A stretch of 64,000 nt of DNA. Origin: Chelonoidis abingdonii. Lineage: Eukaryota > Chordata > Testudines > Testudinidae. This document shows, one piece after another, positions 39,101-48,700 of this stretch; position 1 is the first letter of the stretch; every line of letters starts with the position of its first letter. A program made the translations under genes and the position numbers. Location: NCBI RefSeq assembly GCF_003597395.2, contig NC_133777.1, positions 55,474,460 through 55,538,459 of the forward strand. Direction: 5' to 3'. The notes beneath the pieces were generated by a model that had not been told where the DNA came from, ran no database searches, and worked only from the letters and a program-made list of their open reading frames with translations.

Positions 39101-41798
39101 AAGGAATATCTTCAAAATAATCAATCTCCTCCTCTTCCTCCTCTTCATCATCCTCCTCCTCCTTCTTCTTGCTTTCTTCTTTTTCTACATCTTCCAAAAA
39201 GGCTTCCATCTCAGCCAAGCTGAAAAATTTATCATCCACTATGGACTTTTCTCTTGATTTTTTCCAGGTAGTCTTCTTCAACTTTTGAATCTGTTGCTCT
39301 AGCTCATCAACATCGAAGTCAACATCTGAATCCTCATCACTACATAGCTGCCTTTTCCTTGCTTTGGATTTACTTTGCTTTTCTTTAGCCTCACTTTCAC
39401 CTTCAATACAGGCAGGTTCTGCTTCCATGCTATCTTCTTGTTCCATTTCCTTATCACTGCTAGTGTCTGCCACAAAGTCATCCTCTTCTTGGGCTGGGAA
39501 AAGGTAGAGATCTTTGTCTTTAACATCTCTAGCAACAGCTTTCTTGAAGTAGTCTAGAACTGCATTATTCTGTAGCTCTATTTGTTGCCAGATCTGTTCT
39601 TCATCAAAGTTTTCTATTACCAGTTTTTTTAAACGACTCCCACGCACTAGTTTTGTCCCCTGTGCTTTATGCAAATCATAGAGAGTCTTTGTCAATGAAC
39701 TGAAGTCTGCAGCCAGTCCATCTTGCACACTGATAAAAACAAAATTAAAAACATCACTGCACATAACAACAGCAAACTGAAAAAATGTTAAAATTCAAAA
39801 GTCAATTAGAAAGCAATCTGAGTTATGACAAATGCATGTTTACAAAGGGAAACTTGTATAGCCTTAAGATTGTTCCTTTTTTAGATATTTGTGGAGTTCA
39901 CTTGGTGGGTGCGGGGTTTACCAAATGGTTCCTCTGATGGTCCCTTTACATCTGTTCAGTGTTTTTGCAGCAAATGCCTGGTTGCCCTTCAACAACTGCA
40001 GGTTTTACTTTATTACACAGCATTTGCAGTCCTATTAGTAAAATCCTTTGAAATAAAAGTATTATAATTAAGCTCAAACTTTAAAACGTGTAACACGTAT
40101 CTAGAGGTACTGAAATGAAATGGACCATAGTTAAGGCTGTGGTTTGTCACATAAGTCACCGATTCAGTGACTTTCCGTGACTTCTGAAGCAGTAGGTGCA
40201 CTTGGCCTATGGGCAGCTCAGGCAGCCACTGCGCCAGTCGCACCAACCACTTGGGCCACCACCCCTTCCCCACATGCAGTAGCAGAGTTTGAGTGTGGGA
40301 GGGGGTTGGGGCCTGGGACAGGGGCTCCTCAAAAGCAGCAACATCCCCCTCACTCAGCTCTAGGCAAAGGTGTGGCCAGGCAGCTCTGTGCACTGCCTCC
40401 ACCCAGAGCACTTGCTTTGCAACTCCCATTGACTGGGAACTGTGGCCAATGGAAGCTGCAGTGGTGGTGCCTGCACACCTCCACCTAGCAGCTGAACAAG
40501 GGGGATGTCACCTTAACCATAGTCTATTGCTTAGAGATTAACTAGTTTGTCATCTTTTTCTCAAAATACATTTGTTTGTAAATTTTCTTCAAATTTTAAA
40601 TATACTCTTGGTAATCTATTCAGAATAGCTCAAAAAGAGGGGTTACAATGGAAATTCTCACAGGATAAAATCTAAGGTCCCCAGTCCTGGAACCAGATTC
40701 ATGCAAAGTGCCATCCAATTGTGGAATGAAGGCCTAGGTTACAGTTGCTGTGTAGAATTCAGACAGGCCCCAAGTCTTACGCACATATACAAGGATTTCC
40801 TCATTTACAAGTAGTTTTTAAAATAGCTCCCCCTTGCTAAAAAGGATTTTACTCTGTGTGTTCCAATGAAATTTTAAGTCTCCTTTTTAACCTTAACTCA
40901 ATCACCACACCAACAGAAGGCCATAGAATTTTGAGCTTTTATATATATACCTAAATTAATATTTCCCTAAATGACAAAAAACAGATTTAGGCCCATTCAA
41001 AGTTAGTTTTATTACTATAATTAAACAGTTCATTGTAATCATGTAAGTGAAACCTATATACACTGTCTTCCTAACAGAGAACACAAGGTTGGGTGGGCTA
41101 ATTAACAAAGCACTGCCAGCCCAGAGTCTTGAAAAATCATAGATCAAGTTCTCAAAATCGTGAGATTATCTTAATAATGAGATTTTTAAAATACCTTGTT
41201 TCTAAACTTTTACATTATATTCAGATCACATTTTCAAGCTTTCTCCTGCAACTATGAGTGCTAGAGACTTACTTTTATTTGTAATGAAGGTATTTGTGCA
41301 ACAACTAGCAAAATGGGGTCCTGGTCTATGACGGGCCCCAAAGTGCTTCCGAAATGCAATAAAATAATAATAGCAGACAGGGAGGCTTGGTGTTCGCCTG
41401 GCGAAAATCCCAGGGAGATAGGACCATCCCCCCTCCCTCCGCACGAGTGGGGCTGGCAATGGGGCCGCGGTGCGTCGTTACCCAGGGAAGGCAGAGGCAA
41501 GCGGGGGGGGGTGAGCGGGGGGGGGCGGGTCTGAAGCTCTTCCCTAGGATGAGGGAAGGGAGCGAGGGGGCAGGACGGGTTCTCGAAGGCTGAGAGGGAG
41601 CGCCCAGCGCGCAGCCAGGCCGGGCCAGGGGATGAGCGATCCAGGGGAGCCGCCGCGGCCTGCCCCCGGGCCGGGGATTTCTGAAGCTGGGCGAGGGGGT
41701 CGCAGCAGGGAATTTCACCTGAGGAAGCGCTCCGGCTGGGCCGCGGCGACACCTAGCACCTTCAGACACGTCTCCAGCCTCCGGCTGGGCGCCGCCAT
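30046..41798 (-). CDS. MPHOSPH10: MPHOSPH10, U3 small nucleolar ribonucleoprotein Mpp10 (complete, 11 exons)
   Basis: The coding sequence is the complement of 41719-41798, 39060-39729, 37775-37917, 36920-37100, 36446-36587, 35798-35865, 34272-34409, 33049-33159, 32726-32833, 31721-31951 and 30046-30186. That totals 2013 bases, or 670 residues plus stop, against 681 in human. All ten junctions keep phase with GT-AG introns. Mpp10 is a nucleolar scaffold that binds IMP3 and IMP4 in the SSU processome and is needed for U3-guided 18S rRNA processing; the human protein is phosphorylated in mitosis. Visible landmarks are [20 protein letters not shown], an acidic middle with a long Glu/Asp run, [48 protein letters not shown], and a basic C-terminus rich in Lys/Arg. 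No truncation or frameshift is seen. Confidence 0.97.
31721..31951 (-). CDS. MPHOSPH10: MPHOSPH10 exon 10 (basic region)
   Basis: This 231-base exon has a TTTCTAG acceptor and a CTCAAG|GTAAGA donor. It encodes a strongly basic segment that includes [20 protein letters not shown]. It is likely helical and RNA or nucleolus directed (inference from composition). Confidence 0.95.
32279..32395. repeat. Compound CA/TA microsatellite
   Basis: Alternating CACACA and TATATA runs with TTTA spacers in MPHOSPH10 intron 9. Likely length-variable. Confidence 0.85.
32726..32833 (-). CDS. MPHOSPH10: MPHOSPH10 exon 9
   Basis: This 108-base exon has a TTTCTAG acceptor and an ATTAAG|GTAAGA donor. It encodes [20 protein letters not shown] followed by [16 protein letters not shown], nearly the same as in human. 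Confidence 0.97.
33049..33159 (-). CDS. MPHOSPH10: MPHOSPH10 exon 8
   Basis: This 111-base exon has a TTAACAG acceptor and an AAACCA|GTGAGT donor. It encodes [20 protein letters not shown] followed by [17 protein letters not shown], conserved with human. Confidence 0.96.
33394..33450. repeat. MIR-like fragment
   Basis: TTGAGGCACAGAGGGTTTAAGTGA resembles the MIR core (TGAGGCACAGAGAGGTTAAGT). Short and diverged, in MPHOSPH10 intron 7. Confidence 0.45.
34272..34409 (-). CDS. MPHOSPH10: MPHOSPH10 exon 7
   Basis: This 138-base exon follows GTCTTAG and ends CAACCAA|GTAAGT. It encodes [20 protein letters not shown], then [20 protein letters not shown] and YLTLNQ, all closely matching human Mpp10. 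Confidence 0.96.
35070..35510. mobile_element. Non-autonomous DNA transposon with 8-bp target duplication (intron 6 of MPHOSPH10)
   Basis: Perfect duplication GTTATAGC at 35062-35069 and 35511-35518. Starts TAAGGCTATGTTTTAGTCA, ends ATACGCTGCTTA; contains AAAGTCATGGACAAGTCAC and, inverted near the right end, GTCACGGAAAGTCATGGA. Same family as 40132-40515. Confidence 0.85.
35798..35865 (-). CDS. MPHOSPH10: MPHOSPH10 exon 6
   Basis: This 68-base exon encodes [20 protein letters not shown] followed by DQ, with a CTCTTAG acceptor and a weaker GATCAG|GTTAAT donor. It is nearly identical to the human protein here. Confidence 0.95.
36446..36587 (-). CDS. MPHOSPH10: MPHOSPH10 exon 5
   Basis: This 142-base exon follows ATCTTTCAG and ends ATGG|GTAAAT. 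It encodes [20 protein letters not shown], then [20 protein letters not shown] and FDHAVRM. This is the most conserved core of the Mpp10 family. Confidence 0.97.
36920..37100 (-). CDS. MPHOSPH10: MPHOSPH10 exon 4
   Basis: This 181-base exon follows TTTATAG and ends GAAAAG|GTAACT. It includes [18 protein letters not shown] and [11 protein letters not shown]. It enters with one base finishing Glu and leaves in phase 0. Confidence 0.96.
37775..37917 (-). CDS. MPHOSPH10: MPHOSPH10 exon 3
   Basis: This 143-base exon follows CTCTCCAG and ends before GTATGT. It encodes [20 protein letters not shown] followed by an acidic stretch ending EEGIFDE. The KYKDFFDP block matches human Mpp10. Confidence 0.95.
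38699..38920 (-). repeat. CR1 LINE 3' fragment
   Basis: AAGTCCAGAAGGGACCATTATG, GGTCATCTAGTCTGATCTTC and a terminal AAATTGTTTCAATGGTTAA block are the CR1 3' region on the minus strand, within MPHOSPH10 intron 2. Confidence 0.72.
39060..39729 (-). CDS. MPHOSPH10: MPHOSPH10 exon 2 (acidic domain)
   Basis: This 670-base exon follows TTTTTATCAG and ends ATCAAG|GTAAGG. It encodes residues 27-250, including the conserved [12 protein letters not shown] block and the KSIVDDKFF motif. Near the 3' end there is a Lys/Glu/Asp run from GAA/GAG/GAT repeats; this low-complexity coding tract (about 39105-39185) is the likeliest place for length change between species. Confidence 0.97.
40132..40515. mobile_element. 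Non-autonomous DNA transposon with 8-bp target duplication (intron 1 of MPHOSPH10)
   Basis: Perfect duplication ACCATAGT at 40124-40131 and 40516-40523. Starts TAAGGCTGTGGTTTGTCA and ends ATGTCACCTTA. Shares ends and the GTGACTTTCCGTGACTT motif with 35070-35510. Confidence 0.85.
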
Positions 41799-42260
41799 CT
41801 CCAGCCTCTACTCAGAGTCCGCATGGGGAGAGATCACACCAGGGCTCCGGCGAGCACGTCCGCCAACCCGCTCCGGACACCAACGCGGGCACTGGCAGAA
41901 AGGTTCCGCTTCGCAAGGGTTCCGCCTTGGGATCCTTCCTCGTCACCAGCCGGGCGGCCGTGTGTGCCACAGGGTGGGACATACTCCCGGAAGGGGAGGG
42001 GATCGCAAGGCCTGGGCACTCGTTCACGCCAGCAAATTCCTGCCCCCACGGGAGCAGCTTCCAAAACATCACGGAGGAGAGTCTCTGGGTGCCCATGGAA
42101 ACCGCACTGCCCCCTGCACCACGTGGGTCACACGTCCTCGCCCTCCCCGTTCCCCCGGCCCTTCTCGCGCACAAGGCGGCTGCGCTGCCCCAGTCTGTGC
42201 TGCCCCTGCCAATGTCATACCGGCCTAGCTCCCGCCCCAAACTCCCAGCATGCCTGAAGG
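41400..42260 (-). promoter_or_regulatory. MPHOSPH10: CpG island over MPHOSPH10 exon 1
   Basis: This is a GC- and CpG-dense block around the MPHOSPH10 start codon (41798). The transcription start should lie between about 41800 and 42250. The intronic side (about 41495-41530) has two runs of nine or more G on the plus strand, a potential G-quadruplex on the MPHOSPH10 template strand. Long open frames in all frames here are a by-product of high GC. Confidence 0.75.
41719..41798 (-). CDS. MPHOSPH10: MPHOSPH10 exon 1
   Basis: An ATG at 41798 in the CpG island starts [20 protein letters not shown], then QPERFL, ending at a CTCAG|GTGAAA donor. This aligns with the human start (RRRTLERCLTEVGKATG...ECFL). 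The exon ends with two bases (AG) that join T of exon 2 to make Ser, giving FLSVQDGLA against human FLTIQEGLA. Confidence 0.93.
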
Positions 42261-42269
42261 TGTGGCTGC

Positions 42270-45200
42270 AGTAGATGGCCATGCTATGGAAGGAGAGAGT
42301 CTGAGAAAGGCCCCAAAAGGAGGCTGTTCAAACTTACAGACTTGGTGTTACTGGCCAGTCACCTAGCATAGAGGCTACAAGGTTTTTCTCATATAATTTT
42401 GAAAATGGTAGGAGGGTCTTTTTCTCCACAGGCAAAGAGAAACCCAGGGAATCACTGATGGCTTGTACCCCCAAGTAAGTCCTGTGACTGTAGGTGACCA
42501 AGACCCACCCCTCTGCCACCTCCTTTCCTCTCTGGTCTACTCTCTGCCTTCACAGGATGACTTGCTTTTGAGAGTGAAATGACACCCAACAGAGAGAGTT
42601 AAAGGGGGAGGATCTGATGAAAGATTGGGAGTGTAGCTACGAGTGTTTTGACAGCTCTCTCAATCACATCCTCTCTCCCTCTCCCCATCACCCTGCCATC
42701 TATGCTCTCATGCATTAACTCAGTCTCTTACACATCCACTACATCCCCCAATCTTTCAAGCTCATCTTCCCCCTTTTCTACTTTCACTCATCTCTGATCT
42801 TCCTCCTTTCGATAGATACCCATTCCCATTATTGCAACCCCCTGCTTACAGCAACCCCCAGACACCCCCTTTTTGTATTTCCAATTACCCCCTCTTTAAA
42901 TTCCCCAACTCCCTACCATTTCCTTCCCCCTCTCCAAACTCTTCTCCCCAGGAATCCCACTCCTCCACTTCCACATACATGTATGCTTATCCAGAATTCT
43001 CCACCCAAAACCCACCTTTGCATGGAATTCTCCCCCTCCCCATTCCTCCACAAGCCCCTGACCTCCACTCACTATATAAAGCTTCAGAAATCCTTTTTGT
43101 TTCACTTGGAGGTAGCAAATAATTGTTCATCCTAAGACTACAGTTATCTCCTTTCCTTTCCTCCCTGCTCCCAGCTCCCAAGAACCTGCAATGGCAAGAC
43201 AATCTCAGATATTCCCAAAGGACAAATCGCAAGGCCAGTTAGGAATTAACAAATTCTCAGTAAGCAATATGCCAGCTATAGTTACTTTTGGAAGAGGCAT
43301 TATAACTTGCTTGCAGTCTAGAAAACCATGTGTTTTTTTATCCAGTTATTTTGACAATTGTATTAATTCTATTCAGACAAACTTTTTTTTTTATTAGTTT
43401 CGTTTAATAAACAGTGTAGATGGTGGGGACAGAAATCTTGATTGTGGATTTTACAGTAATGTCACTATAATGTACTTATATATATTTATGTAATGTATAG
43501 TAAATAAAGTATGGGACATTGTTACTATAACAATTTTAATACTATATCTTTATTTTTTAACTATTCCCTTGCCTGATCCCTCCACTAAAGTAAAACTTGC
43601 CTCCTCTCTGGCCTTTCCCATAGTCTCACCACTAGTTGTGTAAGAGCCTTCTGCACAGCTCCCACCTTCTGGAGCAGTTGTCCAAGTAGACCTCTCCATC
43701 ATTGAAACCCTACCTCTTTTTAAACAAAATATTTCCCCCTCTCAGTCTACAGCTCTTGAATGGTATCTTTTTATTTGCCATACAATATCTTTCTACCAAC
43801 ATTCCCTGGATTTTACATTGTATGGTGCTTGCACATGGGTAGATCCAGTGAGGATTTGCACAGCCCCAGGGACCTGCCCTAAAAAAGGAATTGCAGGATT
43901 GAGACCTAATTTTGCAAAGTGTTTTAGGGATACACCTTGTTTGCAAGGCACTATATAAAAATAAGTTCTGATCCTCAATCATTTGCCAGAATGACTAATC
44001 CCATTAAATGGGAGTACTTAGGAGAATAGCAGGCCCTAAATGGTATATTGTATAATTGTTGTTTTCTCCCCTTGGGTGACGTTAGTACTACCCTAGATTT
44101 GGATAGTTATTAGCACTGAACACATTTGCTAAATATAGTAATTGTACAGTCATTTTACTATGCAGTTTTGTCTCTGTGACCTAGATTCTAGTATTTTTTT
44201 TTAACATACATTTTCAGCAGACATTGAGAACAAAATGCCTGATGATATTTTGCATCACTAAACTCAAAATTCCCCCAGGCACATATTCACAGAACGGATG
44301 TATTAGCATGGATTAATGTTTTTCTTTCTAACACATTACATGATAATTTCCTTCAAGATTATTACCCAAGGTCAAACTATGCACTAGGCCAGTAGCTTCT
44401 GCAGCAGTTGGGGAGTGGTGTGGGAAGGGAGGAATTCACCTACCTCCCAGGCTGCAATTTGCAAAGCCGTTTTCCAACTGTTATTCTCTGGGGTAATAGT
44501 AACCTTGTCTGCCGAGTGGTTCTTCCCATTCTGCGGAGTTCTGGCAGGTAGATCTACATAGTAATGGATTTATTGGTCTCATCCCAGCTATTGCCACAGT
44601 CCACCTCTTAAAACTTCCTCTGTGGGCTGGGATGAAGGGAACCCTCCACCTCCAATCCTGAGGCTGAGCTTTACAGTGCTCAGAATGTTCATATATGGTG
44701 TGTACTCTCCACATACACTCAATTCCACTCAGAGCCTTCCACACTCTCATAGAGGGAGAGGGGAGACAGAGAGAGATCCCTATTTGATTAAAGCTATTAC
44801 GCAGTTTTGGGAGTCTTCAAGGTTGTTTCAGTTAGGAGAAGAAATTGGTGGTGGAGTCAGGTATGATATCTTTTTGCTACAATCCTGTTTATCTACAATG
44901 AATTATAAAATCCTGTTTCCATGAACACAGTAGGACTCAAACAACAGAAGATTATTTGGTTACTGTTCCCAGCCTCTTTCTACAGCACTTTACCCAAAAG
45001 CGCTCTCTCATCTTTTTTTTCTGAAGCTCTTACTACTCGGGCTTCCTTTGCTGTGCCTGGGCTTCTTTAATCATTCCTTGACTCAGCTGCTTCTCTCACA
45101 TAGTTCCTGACTCCAGGGGCTAGGGCTTTAAGGGAAAACCATTCTTGCAAAACTCACAATAAAATCACAAGAGTTGGTGACACTGATTTTCATTGCCCCA

Positions 45201-45300
45201 ACGCGGTTTCCAGGAGAAAGTTTCTCCACAAAATGAAAAATCAGCATGTTTCAAGCTATTAAACATTTTATGTAGGAGCAAACAACAGAATCGCTTCTCC
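42270..45300. other. Spacer between divergent MPHOSPH10 and MCEE promoters
   Basis: Contains a strongly pyrimidine-rich stretch (about 42655-43170) and AT-rich sequence. No conserved exon was recognised. Confidence 0.55.
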
Positions 45301-45740
45301 ACCGAGTCACTGGTGGTGCCGCTCAAAGCCAGAGGCTGATTTCCTTTTGCAGAACTGGGCTTGTGCCGCAGTTCTCGGCCCCTCCCGGAGCCCTAAGAGA
45401 GCAGCTCCCGGCAGTGGCAGAAAGAGGGGCTGCCCCGCTGGGAGCACAGCCCGGCCCCTCCTGCCTTTGCCGGCTGTGCTCGCGGAAAGAGGCTCTCGAT
45501 AAAGTTAGATTTGAATAGCCAGGAGTCAAGATGGCAGCCTGCGTGGGGAAAGCGGCAGCAGGTAGACGCTGAGCGGTGCAGCGTGAACGGGAGGGGAGCG
45601 GGGTCTGCACGCGCCCGGGCTTAGCGTCTTCGGGTGTCAGCTCCGCCTTGTCCCCTTCCCCGCAGAGAGCCCTAAAGCACGAGCACGTTCAGTAGCCCAA
45701 CTGCGTCCTCTCAAGGGGCTGGTTCGCAGACCCTGAACAT
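45300..45740 (+). promoter_or_regulatory. MCEE: CpG island and promoter of MCEE
   Basis: GC- and CpG-rich block around the MCEE start codon at 45531, divergent from and 3.7 kb away from the MPHOSPH10 start. The AAGATGGC context around the ATG is a good Kozak match. No TATA box is seen. Confidence 0.7.
45531..45561 (+). CDS. MCEE: MCEE coding exon 1 (31 bases)
   Basis: ATG opens MAACVGKAAA plus one base, then GCAG|GTAGAC. It resembles the human exon 1 start MARVLKAAAA, sits in a CpG island, and its phase matches exon 2. It is too short to stand out by coding length, so the evidence is alignment, phase and context together. Confidence 0.87.
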
Positions 45741-48700
45741 GCGCTGAATAAGGGGGGCAGCTGGGGAGTGACACGGGTTAAGTAGGGGGAGAGTTCATGG
45801 CAGGGGAATTGCACTTGCTAAATATAGGGGTAAAAAGAGGATATACAAAGTACACCTGCCAGAGGAACAGTGTGTACTGACAACCGTGGAGGGCGTGGAA
45901 GGAGAATTGCACCTGGCAAAGATATTTAGGGGGAAGGTACAGATTACACATGCTGAGTAGGTGAGTGCAAATGGGTGGTTGTTCATGCTAAGTGGCTTTT
46001 CGGTAAGTGACTCAGTGGATGGGACATGGGACTTTGCCAAGAATCCTGGCTTGTATTTTTTGACTCTGACATAGATTTGTGTGATGTTTGGCAAGTCACT
46101 TAGCTTCTGTGACTCAGTTTCCCTTTCTGTAAAATAGTTGTAGCCTTGTGAAAGCTATTGATATTGACAGATGAGAATTTATTATTTTAATTCATTGTGA
46201 AAAGTCATGAAATTGTGTGTGACAAGTATTTCTGTACTCTAATTTTATTTATTTAGTGTGTGATCCTAATAATTCAAACTGCTGGGCTGTGGAGTATTGC
46301 AGTTTTAGATTCTGATCGTTCAAGCAGCTCTGCATGGTCAGATCTCTGCATAGAGCCCTCTTGTCTTTAATAGGTGTACAGTGTTTTCCCCAGGAATTGA
46401 AATTGGGGGGTGTTTGAATTTACATAAGGGGTCAGGACTAAGGTGGGGTGTATGTCACCATAGTAAAAACTGAAAAATGTTTAATGACTTTTTTATTAGA
46501 TTTGACTCATGTTTTAAAATCATCACACATTAAAGTTGGCTACTCCAGCCTTCTTTGAAGCACTACATCTACATCCTTCTTGGTTTCTTGTTATAATTTT
46601 GCACAACTCTGTTAATTAACTTCTTGAATGCAATGTGTTCATCTTTGGTGGCTTCTCGTGGGTCCAGTACTTCCATTCCTTCAATTGGTATGCTCACTAG
46701 TTCATTCACGTGATCAGGCAGAAGTCAGTGTCATTAAGAACACAAAATTTTATTCAATGATGAAAAAGAACGTTCAATTGTAGCTGTTGTGACTGGGAGT
46801 AGCAAGAGATGAATTCCTACTTCTTTCATTCCAGGAAACATAGCATAAAGATCAAGTTGAGCCACTAGTGATGATAAAAAAGAAGGTGAAGTCAAATCTT
46901 CATTCGTTGTATGATATTCCACTCTGTGTTCAAACTTTCTATTCCAGTGGTCCCCAATGGCGCCCACGGGGGCATCTTAATGCGCCCACGTCCTGGCCCC
47001 CGGGAGAGCACCCGCTGGCATTTCAGTGGTGACGCCTCTCACTGATGCTGCTTGTCGCCAACAAGTGATGTCATCGAGAGGCATCGCCCCCGAATTTCAG
47101 CGACGAGGCCTTTCGATGACGTGGCTTGTCGATGGCAAGTGGCGTTGCCGCCGAAATTCAGTGGCATTTCGGTGGGTGCTCCACCACCGCAGTGGTCGTT
47201 CGGCAGGCGCCCGCCAGCCAAAAAGGCTGGGGACCACTGCTCTATTCTGTCCTGAGCACATGGCAGCCCCATTGCTGGTCATGCCTCCCTCCACTCAACT
47301 GTCAGTGTTTTATAGGACAGGGTTCTGTAAAATCTATGTAGAGGTTGAGTAGAATCTAGAAGTCGCTGTTGTAGATTTGAAAGAAAAAAGTCTGTACTCT
47401 TTCAGTTGTCTTAACAAACACTTCTTGTCCTCTTCACTTAAGGATTCAATATAAATGCCTTCATTAGTCAACTTCTGGACTGAAGTCTTTGTTTCTTCCA
47501 GTACTTTTTCATGGGTAGGTCTCTGATTCAATGTAGCTTCTATTGCTATACAAAGATCTACCACTGTTGAAGCAGATGGCATTGTTTAATGAACCAAGTG
47601 GTTTCAAAAGTAGACTTACAAGAGAGAAAATGGCAATAGTCTTCTCTGAATGTAGTAGCAAAAGTAATCCACCAGCCTCGCTACTTAGGGTACGTCTACA
47701 CTGCATGATTATTTCGAAGTAGTTTAAACCGATATTACAAAACCGATGTTATAAAATCGGTTTTGCGCGTCCACAATGCGATCACAAAATCGATTGCTTG
47801 CGTCCATGGTCCAAGAGAGAGATAACAGTGTATTATAAAATCAGTTACAGCGGGCAGCTGCTCTGGCGTCAGTATCAAGAGGGAGCCGCTGCAAGAACGC
47901 AACGACCGTTGCTTCCACCTACCTGGGCTACACAGCAGTGCCCCCCCGACCCATTGTTGGCATGAATGTTATGAAGAATGCATGAATAGATCCACAGAGT
48001 TAGTTACTGAGATCAAATGAGGGGGAGGGAGCCGCACCATTGGGCTATGAACAGTCCAGCATTAGAATCTTTTCTTTACGGGCAAGAGAGGAAGGGGTCT
48101 GATGAAGCTCAGCCCCCAAGGTGATAAGATGAAAGACAGTTACCAAGGCGTTCTTGTACCATCCACTGTCAGAAAAAGGGAGTCATTCCCATTTTCAACG
48201 CCCCGGAGCCCCGGCCACACTCAGCCAGGAGCACTCAGCTGGGCGGCCGTCTACCCCTGGGAGGGGGCAGAGGAGCGGAACTGCTTCTTCAAACCTGCAG
48301 CAGCATCGCGTCTGCCAGCAGCATTCAGTACACAGAGGGTGAACATTTCAGTACTCAAGGAATTATTATTTTCACTTTTTGTTTACCGAGTGCTGGAGGG
48401 GGAAAAAATGAACGAGCTGTTCCGTGAACCACGCAAGACATCACCGTGTATTACGCTGCACGACATTGCGCGCAGTCAAAATGCAAAATAGTTTTGCAGA
48501 GACCGCTGTGGGAGAACTGGTAGCTGAAGTCCCTCATTACCCCTCCCTCGCTCCAAATGACCATTCTCTTTGAGTGTCTTGGCTTCCGTTACGGTGTCAC
48601 GCACCGCTGTGTATCCTGTAGGTTTATTTGAAAACGCTTTGGATTTCCTGTTCTTTAACCGGAAGCTTCCTGATAAACTGATTTTGTCTCACCATACAGC

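Noticed and set aside
41261..42282. Open frames of 115-198 codons in the MPHOSPH10 CpG island
   Set aside because: Present in several frames on both strands at once, as expected from high GC. Only the short exon 1 frame has homology.
47026..47352. Open frames around 47.1 kb
   Set aside because: They fall largely in the hAT MITE at 46945-47239.
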